Assembly: GCA_963210315.1 (NCBI GenBank)
Contig: OY723275.1
Span: 2,046,001 to 2,110,000 of the forward strand
DNA: 64,000 nucleotides
Direction: 5' to 3'
DNA from: Rhynchopus euleeides
Lineage: Eukaryota; Euglenozoa; Diplonemea; Diplonemida; Diplonemidae
The notes beneath the pieces are model-generated. The model had not been told where the DNA came from. It saw nothing but the letters and a program-made list of their open reading frames with translations, and searched no databases. This document shows, in pieces, positions 9,845 through 20,613 of this stretch (position 1 is its first letter; each line of letters starts with the position of its first letter). The position numbers and the translations under genes are program-made.

Positions 9845-10866
9845 CGAAGGATTTTCCGGCCGAATGTCCCCCCTGCACACAAGTGTCCCCCCCCCCCCCC
9901 CACTGGTTTTTTTAGCAGCACAATGCGGGAACAAATCCTGCAGCTGCCTGATGGGGCAGGCTGTGCGCTGCCATAACGCTTGGGTGTTGTGCTTTGGCCC
10001 CCCTGTGCCTCGGTGCTGCACCTGCGCCGCGCGCACCCACCCTCCCCCTCCCACACCCCCTCTCGACTTTGTTCTGGCCCCAGATACGTTTTCTCTCAGT
10101 TTCTGTTCTGCGCTTGGGAGGAAGGCCACCGCACACCTCTCACTCATCATTGGTGCCCCTGGAAACCGAGTGAGAACGACCTACTTTCCGGCTACCCTTT
10201 GAGGATTCAAGAGACACGCTACCGCCCCGCAGTGAACTGCGGAAGAACCACTCTAAGTCGGCCTTTTCAGGACATCGCATGCCTCTGATTGTTTTAGCGG
10301 TGACACATCAGCCCAGCACTTCCTTCCGGCATTGCTGTTGGTTAGCGTCAGACGCTGCCCGATTCTGTTCTGGTTGTGTGCTCCTGGAAGTCTGGGCTCC
10401 AGGAAGGTTTATCAGCCTTTCGCAGAGCACCAGCAACGCTATTCGAGGTATTTCCTGAGAGTGGGCGAGGTCACACACAGACTGCGGATTCGAGGATGGG
10501 GGGAGGGGGGGAGAGGTTGGGTCGCTTCTGCCTTCTGCTCTTCTCAAGCGGACCCCACCCACTGTGGCCCACACCCACCCAACCCACCGATTTCGCGAAC
10601 CACCGGAGTGTCTGTTGTCTCAGCTGGACACCACCCTGCAGCATCCACAGCACATCCTTCCACCTGCTCACAGGGAAGGCGCCCCGCGCCTGGGTTCGGC
10701 AGCCGGAGGGAGGGTCCGCACGCATGCAGGCGCCCCAGTAGTCCCCAGGTGGTTTTTATCTTGTGTCTGTCCCCGGTTGATTTGTTGCCCCCTGGGTGTG
10801 GCTGTTTCTGTGACACCCGGCACCCGATCCACCCACCCCCCCACGCCCCCCCCACCCCTGCGGGCT
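9845..10866. other. Intergenic; no gene seen
   Basis: It probably holds the 3' UTR of the upstream gene and the promoter of the mannosyltransferase gene. There are C-rich and G-rich runs (for example near 9892 and 10498). No domain or RNA gene is recognised. Confidence 0.4.
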
Positions 10867-12596
10867 ATGATGTCCTCTTTTGCATCGCGCTTCCTGGTGT
10901 GGTGGCTGCCGCTGGTCGCCAACTTCATAGTGTGCCTCTACGTGTGCGCCACCTACTCCGGAAGCCTTTCCTACACCGCGACCAGCGCGCCCTCAAAATC
11001 CGAAGGGTCGCCCATCGTCATCGGCACCTCTGTTGCCGCCTCGTCATGGCTCGACAGGGAGCGCCGCCTCACCAAGCTGGAGAACCAGCTTCGCAAGACA
11101 GAAAGAGCAACGAGGGAGTTCAGCGACGGCTGGTCCGGTGAGAGCCACTTCCGCCCAGTCGCGCGGGATATGATCGACCCCAACTACCACTTCAACGGGG
11201 AGTGCAAGTGGCTCGGTACACGGGGGTGCACCCCCTATGGGAAGCTCAACGATATGAACGCGGCCTGCCAGGATGTCATCTCCCCCAGCGCGTCCGGGAT
11301 CTGCCAGTGCAGCGATGGGACGCTGTTTGGCAAGTCGTGCACGACATCCAACATCCAGCTCTACTGCTCGCAGGTGTGCACCAAGCAAGCGCCTGCCTTC
11401 GAGTCTTATCAGGAGCTGAAGCGGTACGACAACAACCCGCCTGTGAGGGGCGTGTTTGCCACGATCTGCCGCAGCCGGCAGTACTCCGGGCTGACGCGCT
11501 CGCTCCGCTCCCTCACAAAGGCCTTCAGCAGGAAGCACGCCTACCCCGTGGTGGTGGTCCACGACCCGCTGGACAAGTTCTCCGAGGCCCTGCGCCGTGG
11601 CGTGGGACGTGCCGCGGGCAACTCTGTTGTGCATTTTGTCACAGCAACCTTCCGCTACTTTGCGGTGCCGCGCAGGGTGAATCTCAGCCGCGTGGGTCTG
11701 CAGAGGAGCAAGCGGGTGCAGCACATGGACTCTCTCCCATTCCGCCAGATGTCCCGCTATATGGCGGGGTACTTCTTCCGCGAGCAGTTCTTCAAAAACT
11801 TCGACTACGTCGTGAAGTTTGAAGTCGGCATGATCTTCCTGTGCGAGGTTCCCTACGACCCCTTCCTGCTGATGAAGGAAAACAACAAAACCGTCGGCTT
11901 CTCCATGATGTACCACGAGTTCTCCCAGCTGATGCCCTCCCTGGCTGACAACATCGTGGGCTACCAGGCAGAGAACCCGGACAACACCTCGCATGTCGTC
12001 CTCTCCCAGTTCGTCGGAGGAGGTGGCTACTCCGGGTGCTCCTTCGGCGCCTCCTTCATGACGCTCTCGCTCGACTACCTCCGGTCGCCAGGCTACATCG
12101 CAGCTTTTGAAGCGTTGGATAAGACGGACGGGTTTTTCTACGAGCGGTGGTCCTTCTACCCCGTGTCCACGCTCATTGCCTCCATCATCGCCCCTCCTGA
12201 GAAGTGGATCTACTTCGAGAGCGTTGCGGTGAGCACACCGGTTAACGGGTACCACATCCCCAGCGATCCCTTTATCTGCAGAAATGAGCCTGTTCCCCAG
12301 AGGATTGGCGCGGTATGTCCAAAGGGAGGCCAGGGGTTGTGTCTTTTTGTCGGGGGGGGGGGGGGGGAGGGGCATGTGGATCAACAACACCTGTGTGGCA
12401 CGGCATGCTCTTATTCTTGTGTGCGCTCAACAAAAAAAGTTAATTGTCCGGAACTGTTTATTCCACAGTTGCTGGGCAGGGTGTCTACAATAAAGCGCAA
12501 GGAGCACGATTTCACCCACCCCACCCCCTGCAGGGCGCCAACGACTACCGCCACCCATGCCTGCAAGAGTTTGCCTATCTCGCGAAGCTCTTCTAA
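10867..12596 (+). CDS. GT15 (KRE2/MNT1-like) alpha-1,2-mannosyltransferase, two exons
   Basis: Exon 1 is 10867-12312. Donor GTATGT is at 12313 and acceptor CCCTGCAG ends at 12533. Exon 2 (12534-12596) adds GANDYRHPCLQEFAYLAKLF and TAA, for about 502 residues. A single hydrophobic segment (residues ~9-30) after a short N-terminus gives the type II Golgi/ER anchor expected of this family. A charged stem follows, then a Cys-rich segment (GICQCSDGTLFGKSC, ~135-150). The catalytic domain shows YPVVVVHD (~226), RYMAGYFFREQFFKNFDYVV (~298), KFEVGMIFLCEVPYDPF (~317; its Glu aligns with the family's catalytic Glu), ENNKTVGF and GFFYERWSFYPV (~422). GT15 enzymes transfer mannose from GDP-mannose onto N- and O-glycans. 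Of two adjacent ATGs (10867, 10870) the first is taken. Confidence 0.88.
12418..12511 (+). repeat. Dispersed ~90-bp repeat, copy 1, inside the GT15 intron
   Basis: It begins GTGCGCTCAACAAAAA and runs through CCGGAACTG, CACAGTTGCTGG and CAATAAAGCG. Copies with the same order of blocks lie at 36098-36185 (close) and 46168-46220 (partial, diverged). It contains an AATAAA hexamer. No terminal repeats are visible. Confidence 0.65.
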
Positions 12597-13547
12597 GGCG
12601 ACGAGGCAAACAGGCTGCAGGGTGAGATGTGAGGGGGCAGTGCATTGGATGCCATCCGATGTGCCTGTATCGCGCGTTGCCCACCTCTGCGGCGCAGGGG
12701 TTCGGATCCCCGCTGACGGCATGCATGGAGACAGTACTCTCAGCGGAGGTAGTTTGCGCCAGGCCCCTGCACCTTGGAAGGGCCCCATGGGGATGAGGTG
12801 TTGTCAATGGGATATGATGCAGAGAGACTTGCACATGCCGTGCAGGGCGAATCAGAAGGAGAGGGGATGGAATAAAAAGTGTATCGGGCAGAGGCCCCCC
12901 TCTGCACAGCCCAGTTCAAGCAAGGCTCATGCTAATGCAAGAGCGGGGGGGCGGTGCGCGCTTGGTTTTATTGCTTCGGGCGGTGACAGCTGCCTGGCCA
13001 GTCCTGGCGGCTGTTGCAACTGTCGCCTGACAATGAAATCACCCCCCGCGGTTGCCACTTAGAGGAGTATGTCCCGCTGTGCCTGAATGCTTCTTTGTCT
13101 GAGGTGTTCAGTCCGACCGGATATCAAATGACTCCGTGGAACTGCACTCTGCCGCGACACTGTGGTGAGTGAATATCTTTCCGGGTTGTCTGTTTCAGTT
13201 TCTGCCTTTCTGCATCAGGAGGACGCCTGCAACCCTGTGTGGGTATCTGCCGTGTATTTCGCTGGGAGGAGTGGGGGGTGGGGGTGGGGGGGGGACACGG
13301 GATCGGGTTGTGGGCTGGCCAATGCCACGCGACGTGCCATGTGGGGTATCAAGGTGTCCTGTCGGTTTCGTCAGCCAAGCGTCCCTAGCCTGGTGCATTG
13401 GCAGCCATAGCTTGGCCATCCACCGCTGCCAGTCGCCCCGAGAGGCTGCCGGTCCTCGCATCACTGAATAGCCCGAGGGCAGGGATCGCTAAACTCGGTA
13501 CGAGTTTGGCATGATCGGAACGGCTCTGGCGGGTGTTAGTCATGATT
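12597..13547. other. Intergenic; no gene seen
   Basis: It likely holds the 3' UTR of the GT15 gene; an AATAAA lies at about 12871. The G-rich block at 13268-13305 is the only low-complexity feature. A tRNA-like GGGGTTCGGATCCCC at 12697-12711 has no matching acceptor stem. Confidence 0.4.
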
Positions 13548-13549
13548 TA

Positions 13550-14857
13550 CTGGGGGGGGTCAAATAATTGTAACCCCTACGATTATTTAGCGACGCGGTC
13601 TGTATAAATCGGGTGTCCCAAAATTTACAAATTTTCAACGGTGGTGAATAATCGTAGGGGTTACGATTATTCACTTTTGGCAAAAATTTACCCGTTTTGC
13701 TGTTCAGAATGTCAATTGGTGGGGTGGGGGTGGGTGTGGGTCGCATTCTCGGCCTGTCTCACCGGCATTCCGTGCACACACAGCAACAGCACCGGTGGAA
13801 ACTGGCCATAGCACCCCGGTGGGCCACCAGGAGGGGAGGGACCCGGTGTGAGGCGCTTGAGTCATCCAGATGGGCACACGGTGGGGTCCGACACCCGATG
13901 TCGGACCCTGTGGGTTACCCGTTTTTTAGGTATCCTCCACACCCAGTGCGCGCTCGACCGTCGAATGGTTTTTCTGGTCCCGTGCACTTCCCTGCCTGCC
14001 ACACCACCCCCTCGACCCCATCCCCAGCACCAGAGCGTCGTTGGCTGGCGTGCGGGGCACGCGTCGAATACCGATGACGGGGCATGTATTCCTGGGGCGC
14101 TGACGAGGTCCGAAGGGATTGACGCCTTGGCTCAGTCCTTACATTTGGATGAGGGCGTGGTTTTTGACGCAGCGGGAGCCCTCAAGAATACAGCACAGCT
14201 GCACCTGCTCTTGCGCCGTCTCCAGTTCGCATAGTCCCTTCGTATGACGGTGACTGTGAGCCCTGGCTGTCCCGATCTATTTCAATGGCTGTATCAGTTT
14301 CCAGCCTAGTTCCCATGCTTGGGTGCTTGGCTCGGGTGCACCCTTCGAGGTGGTACAGAGAATGCAAAGAGAGTCCACAGGGGGGTCTGGGGGGCGGAGC
14401 CCCCCAGCCGCCGGAGGCCACGGTAGTGGACATCTGTTCCTTGTGGGGTACAGTTTCTGGACTGTGTCCATCTTCCTGAGGTTGTGCATGGGCCACCCCA
14501 GAATTTTGGTGCCCCCCCAGGCTCACCTCACTGGCAGGGAACCTGAGGGCGGGGGGGCCTCAAACCATACTCTCTTCCACCCATTAAACTCGGGGCATGT
14601 GTGCTCCGACATGTGGGGTGACTCAATCACTGGTCTATGATGACCGATTCTCCACTTTGTACAGCCTGAGTGGGATCCCTGCTGTTCCTGTTGCTTGATC
14701 CTCTGGGGAAAAGTCAGAAATTTGGCCAAAAGTGAATAATCGTAACCCCTACGATTATTCAAAACAAATTTACGTATAAATGGCCCAGAAAATGTTGTAC
14801 AATTAATCGCCCCCTTACGATTATTCGACTACTTACGATTAATTGCCCCCCCCCAGT
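13550..14857. mobile_element. Non-autonomous TIR transposon, CTGGGGGGGG family (TA duplication)
   Basis: It is flanked by TA at 13548-13549 and 14858-14859. The left end is CTGGGGGGGGTCAAATAATT; the right end, reversed, is CTGGGGGGGGGCAATTAATC. Subterminal palindromes follow on each side: AATAATCGTA...TACGATTATT motifs at 13560-13675 and 14730-14850. The ~1.3-kb interior contains no transposase I recognise and carries one copy of the GC-hairpin repeat at 14380. Its ends match those of the elements at 20614 and 47920. Confidence 0.75.
14380..14442 (+). repeat. GC-hairpin dispersed repeat, copy 1
   Basis: The core GGGGGGCGGAGCCCCCC can fold on itself. It is followed by AGCCGCCGGAGGCCACGGTA and a tail ending TGTTCC. 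Further copies are at 40724-40776 (- strand), 55361-55425 and 55499-55560. Confidence 0.75.
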
Positions 14858-15132
14858 AACACGTTTGCAAGACACATCAGGTGGGCCTGTCTGCGGTGCA
14901 CGTTTTGCCGCTTTGCAAAAACGCGCACCCTTTTTTTGCGCCGCAGGAGATCCACAACAGCGAGGGGAGATGGTGTTCGAACCGCACAGCACGCGGCGCT
15001 CGGTCGGCATGACTTTTGGCACCGCCATCACATCACTGCCACCCCCACCCCACCCCCCCACACCACCACCACCACCACCACCACCACGCCCCTCCAGGCG
15101 GGATTGGGCAGACGTGCAACAGCCATAACCAC

Positions 15133-16389
15133 ATGGCGTGCACCATGCCGTATTCCGGTGTGTCGTTGTCACTGGCGTGCTCCGATGTGTGCCACGTCGT
15201 GCAAGCGCTTCTGCAGAAGTACCCTACACACTGCGAGCACCCAGGCACAAGGTACTTGAAGAAGCGCTACCTGGGCAGCGGCAGCTTCGGGGAGGTCCAC
15301 CGCGTCGTCAGCGTGGACGACCCGACGAAGCGCTACGCCCTCAAGGAGGTCGCCCAGCCAGGCATGGCGCGCACCCCTGAGAACATCGAGAAGTGGAAGA
15401 GCCTCCTCGCGGAGATCGAGGTCCTCTCCACCGTGTCGCACCCCAACCTGATCTGCCTGCACGACCTCATGGTGCACCAGGGCACCTTCTACCTGGTGGT
15501 TGACTACGTCGCGGGGTCCACCCTCCACCGCTTTGCCAGCGTCTCCGCCCTCTCCGAGCGCGACGCCAGCGAGGTTGCAAACCACGTCCTCCGCGCCCTG
15601 CACTACCTGCACAGCATGGGTGTGGTGCACTCCGACATCAAGCCGGAGAACATCATCATCGCGAGGAACCCTGACTACCGCGAGCCTGAGCAGGACGTGG
15701 AACGCCCCCCGGTGCCACGGTGCAAGACATGCACCCAGCTGTGCCCTGGGCCCCACCCCTGCTGCGGTGCGTGCGGCAGGCACCAGGCCCAGACGTGCGA
15801 TAAATACTGCGTCAAGCTCATCGACTACGGGAGTGTGAAGCTCATCCAAGGGGGTGCCGAGGAGCAGGACGAGTGCTTCGGCGGGTCCACGATGTACGTT
15901 GCCCTCGAAGTGATCAACCTGATCCTGCCGTCGCAGGGGGGGAGGAAGCGGAGGGTGGGGGCGGAGCTCTTCAAGTCAGACATGTTCAGCCTCGGGGTGG
16001 TGCTGTTCATGCTGCTGTGCAGGACGCACCCCTTCGGGGGGACCCCCGTCGACACGCTGCATGACATGCGGCGGAAGATGAGCGAGGGGATTGCCTTCCC
16101 CGATGACGCGCTCGATCACATGTCGTACGACGCACGCGAGTTCCTCGTCGGGATGCTCCAGCTGAACCCGTCGTTCCGCCCGGCAGCCCGCGATGCCCTC
16201 AGCCACGACTGGATTTTGGACCGCCTGAAGAACTCCAACATGTGCCTCTGCGGCAGCCCTTGGGTAGACCTCCCGTCGGACACGGAGATGTTCTCAGCCC
16301 CGGAGCACCGCTGGAAGTGCGCCTCCCTCCCGTCATCGGAGTCGCTTTCCTCCCTCCCGCTCTCCTGCGAATCGTCTCGTGTCGGCTGA
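15133..16389 (+). CDS. Divergent Ser/Thr protein kinase with Cys-rich insert
   Basis: The product is 418 residues from ATG 15133 (MACTMPYSG); ATG 15145 gives 414. The frame is open further upstream through a His run coded by a CAC repeat, which I regard as untranslated. Motifs, numbered from 15145, are: glycine loop GSGSFGEV (44-51), ALKEV with catalytic Lys67, HSDIKPENI (~157, HRD with Ser for Arg), DYG instead of DFG (~219), a YVALEV segment where APE is expected, and SDMFSLGVVLFMLLCRTHPF (~275). Between the catalytic loop and DYG lies an insert with eight Cys in ~33 residues (CKTCTQLC...CCGACG...C...C), which could bind zinc. The catalytic Lys, Asp and Asn are kept, so activity is likely. 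The overall look is CAMK-like. The Ser-rich tail has no domain. Confidence 0.88.
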   Translation: MACTMPYSGVSLSLACSDVCHVVQALLQKYPTHCEHPGTRYLKKRYLGSGSFGEVHRVVSVDDPTKRYALKEVAQPGMARTPENIEKWKSLLAEIEVLSTVSHPNLICLHDLMVHQGTFYLVVDYVAGSTLHRFASVSALSERDASEVANHVLRALHYLHSMGVVHSDIKPENIIIARNPDYREPEQDVERPPVPRCKTCTQLCPGPHPCCGACGRHQAQTCDKYCVKLIDYGSVKLIQGGAEEQDECFGGSTMYVALEVINLILPSQGGRKRRVGAELFKSDMFSLGVVLFMLLCRTHPFGGTPVDTLHDMRRKMSEGIAFPDDALDHMSYDAREFLVGMLQLNPSFRPAARDALSHDWILDRLKNSNMCLCGSPWVDLPSDTEMFSAPEHRWKCASLPSSESLSSLPLSCESSRVG

Positions 16390-16737
16390 ACGGCTTCGGC
16401 CCCCCTCTGAGAAGAGCATGCTGTTTGCCCTGGGGAGGGCAGAGAGGGCACAAGGGGAGGTGGGGATGTGGGGGGGGGGGGGGGTCAGTGGCTGGGGTAA
16501 TTTTCTGGGGGGTCGCTTACAGCCCCGGGGGGGGGGGGGGGGGGCTGGCGTGCAGGGTGCAGGCAGCGCGCGCAAATGCGGCCTGTTTCCGGGTGCCCGC
16601 GCGCTGCCGGCGACCGTGCACCCGAGGTGCACGGTTTGGGCTGAATCTGGGTGACGTACGAGTAGGGCTCCCACCCTGAAAATGGGCTACCTGCGGTCAC
16701 TCCAGGTACCTGACATCACCCGAAAGTGACCCAAAAT
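16390..16737. other. Intergenic with poly-G tracts
   Basis: It follows the kinase stop. G runs of more than ten bases lie at about 16471-16485 and 16528-16542. No gene is seen. Confidence 0.5.
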
Positions 16738-17620
16738 CAGCGGGACCCCCTCCTCGGGTGTTCCGAAACCCCTTTCTTTTGACTATTTGGAATCTGTGCA
16801 GATCGTAGTGGGGTCACACTGTGGGTCGAGGTGTCAAGCTTCACCCATGAAATGTGGGTCTGATTCAGGGTCTGGTCATAGGAGGCTGGCCCCAGGAGGA
16901 TGTGACTGGGAGGCAGCCACACCAGCCCACCCACCCAGCGGGACCCCCTCCTCGGGTATTCCAAAACCCCGTTCTTCTGAACGTTTGGAACTTTTGCGAA
17001 TCGTAGTGGGGTCACTTTGTGGGTCTAGGAGCCAAACACCGTCCATGAAATGTGCCTCTGGTTCAGGGGCTGGTCCTAAGGGAATGTGACTGGGAGGCAG
17101 CCACACCCACCCACCCAGCGGGACCCCCTCCACGGGTGTTCCAAAACCCCTTTCTTTTGAACGTTTGGAATTTGTGCGGATCACAGTGGGGTCACTTTGG
17201 TGGTGTGCGAGCCAAGCATCACCCATGAAACACGGGTCTAGTTCAGGGGCTGGTCAGCGTGGCTGGGAGGCAGTCAGCCCACACCCCACCCCACCCACCC
17301 AGTGGGACCCCCTCCTCGGGTGTTCCAAAACCCCTTTCTTTTGAAAGTTTGGAATTTTTGCGGATCACAGTGGGGTCACTTTGGTGGTGTACGAGCCAAG
17401 TTTCGCCCATGAAACGTGGGTCTGGTTCAGGGACTGGTCATGGGTGAAGGTGGCTGGGAGGCAGCCACCTTCACCAGCCACACCCCACCCCACCTACCCA
17501 CCCAGCGGGACCCCCCCCTCGGATTTTCCAAAAACCCGTTCTTTGGGATATTTGGGATCCGTGCGAATCGTGGTGGGGTCATTTTGGCCATGGGGTGCCT
17601 ATTGACACCACTTACTGGGA
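16738..17620 (+). repeat. Tandem array of ~180-203-bp units (about 4.5 copies)
   Basis: Units begin near GCGGGACCCCCTCC at 16740, 16938, 17118, 17302 (one base changed) and 17505. Each contains TTTGGAAT, TGTGCGGATC and AGTGGGGTCAC in this order, then a CCATGAAA...GTGGGTCTG block. Unit length varies (198, 180, 184, 203). One diverged reverse-complement unit lies within the transposon at 47920-48558, and the central block recurs near the right ends of the hAT elements. Confidence 0.85.
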
Positions 17621-17639
17621 AATGCCAATTGGGTAAAAG

Positions 17640-17841
17640 TACCCCCCCCCTGTACAGGTACAAGGGGGGGGGGTCCTTTCCTACAGGTGCGGGAGGTAGC
17701 CAGTGTACCCCCCCCCCCTGTCCCCCACTTTGCGAGGGACCCCCCCCCCCCGACCAGGGTGGGGGTCACCCAAAATTTCGAGAAAATCCTGGTGTCACCC
17801 TGAAAACCTGGGTCGCCAGCCTGACCTCAGCCCGCGGGGAG

Positions 17842-17878
<37 letters not shown>

Positions 17879-20611
17879 CCAGCCCCCTGCTTACAGTACC
17901 CCGGCGTTAAGCCAGCCACTGGGGGGGTGTTTTGTTCCTCTTCCACCCCCCCCCCTCTCAAGGTTTGCGGCAAACAAAAGGTAACCTATTTAAAACAAAC
18001 AACAAGCAGAGAAAAGACTGGTCCCATCCCTCTCATCCCTACCCCCATCCCCTCCACCACCCGCGGGCCCTGCCGCCCTCACCCAATGTTTTGGGGTTTG
18101 TGGGGGACAGCGCAGGAAAGCGATCCAAGCAAGTCAGGCAGGGCACGCCACACCCGCAGGAGACGTGTGTGGGGTGTTCTTGCCTGGCTGGAGGTCAACC
18201 ACATCGAGCAAAATGAGGGGGAAAAAGTTGAGATGCGCTTTGTTTGTGGGCCATGTGCTCCTCACCCAACAACAGCCTCCAGCAGGCGTGGCGTGGGTGT
18301 GGGATTGTCAACGCAAACAGAGACTTTCCTTCTCGTCCCTGTATTCCGAGACCTCTTCAGGTCAGCATTTCTACCGGTATCCCCCGAAGTTCCTTCATTG
18401 GCATCTCAAGCACATAGACTGCCTCAAAACGGCGTGATTGCTCTCCATAACGTTACGGTTTCCTCCCACAGGTCGTTGTCCCTGCGTGTGTGGATGCACA
18501 GGAAGCATCACCAGAGTTCGCTCGGTGCGTCCGACACTAAACTAAAAAGATTAACGTGTGGATGCGTCAGCAGCATCCGCGGGGGCAGAGCTGAATCTGC
18601 TTCTGGCTTCGCCGACCTCCCCACAATCGAGACTTCCGAAGGAGCATCTCTTCTTGGACATTGGCGGCGCAGTATAGTATTCACCGTGCAGTATCCAGCT
18701 AACAGGTGGGTCTGCGTTCGAGGAGAACACCTGTTCCCAGTTCTGCCATTTCTCTTGCGGTAGAACCGTTTCTCGAATATAATCGCCAGCACATCGCGTT
18801 CAGTTGTGACACATTCTCACCAACCACTCACGTAGGAAACGTTTTAAAGGCGCCCAGATGGTTGGTGAGTTCGCGGGTGCGTGTTTTCGAAAAACACGTG
18901 CCCCAAGCACACCTCTGGCGCTTTGTTCCCGAGGCCCCCAACCCACACCTCCCGAAAACCCCCCAAAGAGTATTGACCCCACCAAATGAATGAATGCGGC
19001 CTTGGTTTTGGCCTTCTCATCTTATAGCATTCTTGGCCTGCACCTCAGGCCTTCCGCACAGAAGGCAAAATAATTTTACAAAGCAGCAAAGGACTGTGGC
19101 TGTGCTGCTCCAGAAGGAGCACAGTGCCACGTGGTGCTGATGTGTCGTGTCATGATGCGGTGTGCTAATGAATCGGCAGAATCAAACCTGCCCGCATGGA
19201 GGATGACGTTCCATCATGGATTCGGTCCATCCTTCTGGATATGCGGGTGATCTGTTCTGCACGAGCACACCCCATTGCACACTGAAGAGTACACGTGGCA
19301 TGTTGTTCGAGAGTTCAAAGCGAGCAATATCCCTGGAAAGTCTTCTCCCGACACCCCGTGAGACAGGCCTGCACAGGCCAAAATGTAGTCCACCAGCAAC
19401 ACTATGGGGTCAACACGTGGCAGACAACCCGAAGGTCCTGACAACTATCCTTACTTTGTTTGTTGGCTCATCCATGCAGCCTCCATGTCACCTGTGCGTG
19501 TCAAAACGTGTAGGGCGACCCGCCACGATCAGCCACCTGGTGTTTCCAGAACCCACTATGGTGGGCTGCTTTTTCACGAGAACCCAAAATAAAAAAGCCG
19601 CGCGATCTGCGGGCTTGTTTATTTGTCTTTTTGTAAGCCACAAAATGCGATGAAAACAAAGGGGTGCGGTGGTCACGCGGGGATCCTGCCTTCCTCCCAC
19701 GCCACCACCCCCCACCTCTCCACTCTTGGTTGCCACTCGCGCCCTTCCTGTTACTGTGCACGCCACACCGCACGCACCCAACCCCAGCGGGATTGCCACT
19801 GTTGGACCTTCCGCTGGGTTGGCTGCAGGAATCACCTTTGGATAGTGCGTGGCATGCTGACCCTCCCTGGTGGAGGAACCGACAACGGGAAGAAGAGGAC
19901 CACAATCCACTGCCCTCTGCTCTGTTTCTGAAGCGAGGCAGCGCGAATCCCTTGAGCCCTGGATCGAGGGAACATGTTTCTGACGACTGGTGTGTATTGG
20001 GAGGCGCGGTGAAGTGGGTGCCGGCAGTACCGCAGGTGACGGCCACCTCCGTTCACCACATCTACCCAATACTGTATTTCTTTTCGGAATGCGCCACGCT
20101 CTTCTCGGTCATCACGATCGTTACTGCATGCGTTTCGGGGAAGGGAAACCCCACCCGATTGCTGGGGCTGCGCTGCACTTCCATGAGTTCCTTCCTTTTT
20201 CTCTCCGGGACACCTCCATTGTTCTGACTGCTCAGGATTGTTCGTGGGGTGAAATCAGGATTTCTGACTCCTGAATGACTGGCTCCTTGGATATGATTGA
20301 TTCCTGATCACCCTGGACAGGGGGAAAAGCGAGCGAACGGTCAGAGAGTAGTCCTCTTCTTCCTTCGGGTGCATTCAGAGCCCTGCGAACCCACTATCGC
20401 CAGGTGTGTGGTTCACAGATGGGGCTCTGAGATGTGGATAGCAATGATAAGTTGCCGCCTTCGCACGGGTTTCGCCTCCTTGGAATTGCACATCACGTGC
20501 AGTTGCTGGACTGCAAGCGCCTGCACGGGGGGTCTTGAATACTGACGGTGATCTCTTCAATTCGTGTTGTTACTTCATCCCTCACAGTCATATTCATTAA
20601 AGATTTATCTT
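17640..20611. other. No gene recognised; poly-C tract at start
   Basis: From 17641 to 17878 the strand is C-rich, with an almost uninterrupted run of about 37 C at 17841-17877. The remainder is of mixed composition. One long open frame (about 18.0-18.8 kb) has no recognisable domain and I do not call it a gene. Confidence 0.5.
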
Positions 20612-20613
20612 TA

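Noticed and set aside
12650-12720. tRNA gene suggested by GGGGTTCGGATCCCC
   Set aside because: No complementary acceptor stem or D-arm at the right distance.
15016-15132. N-terminal His-rich extension of the kinase
   Set aside because: The nine His come from a CAC microsatellite, and the segment has no similarity to kinases; ATGs at 15133 or 15145 are better starts.
17927-18763. 278-codon open frame
   Set aside because: No ATG start, no domain, begins in a poly-C region and lacks the codon pattern of the recognised genes.
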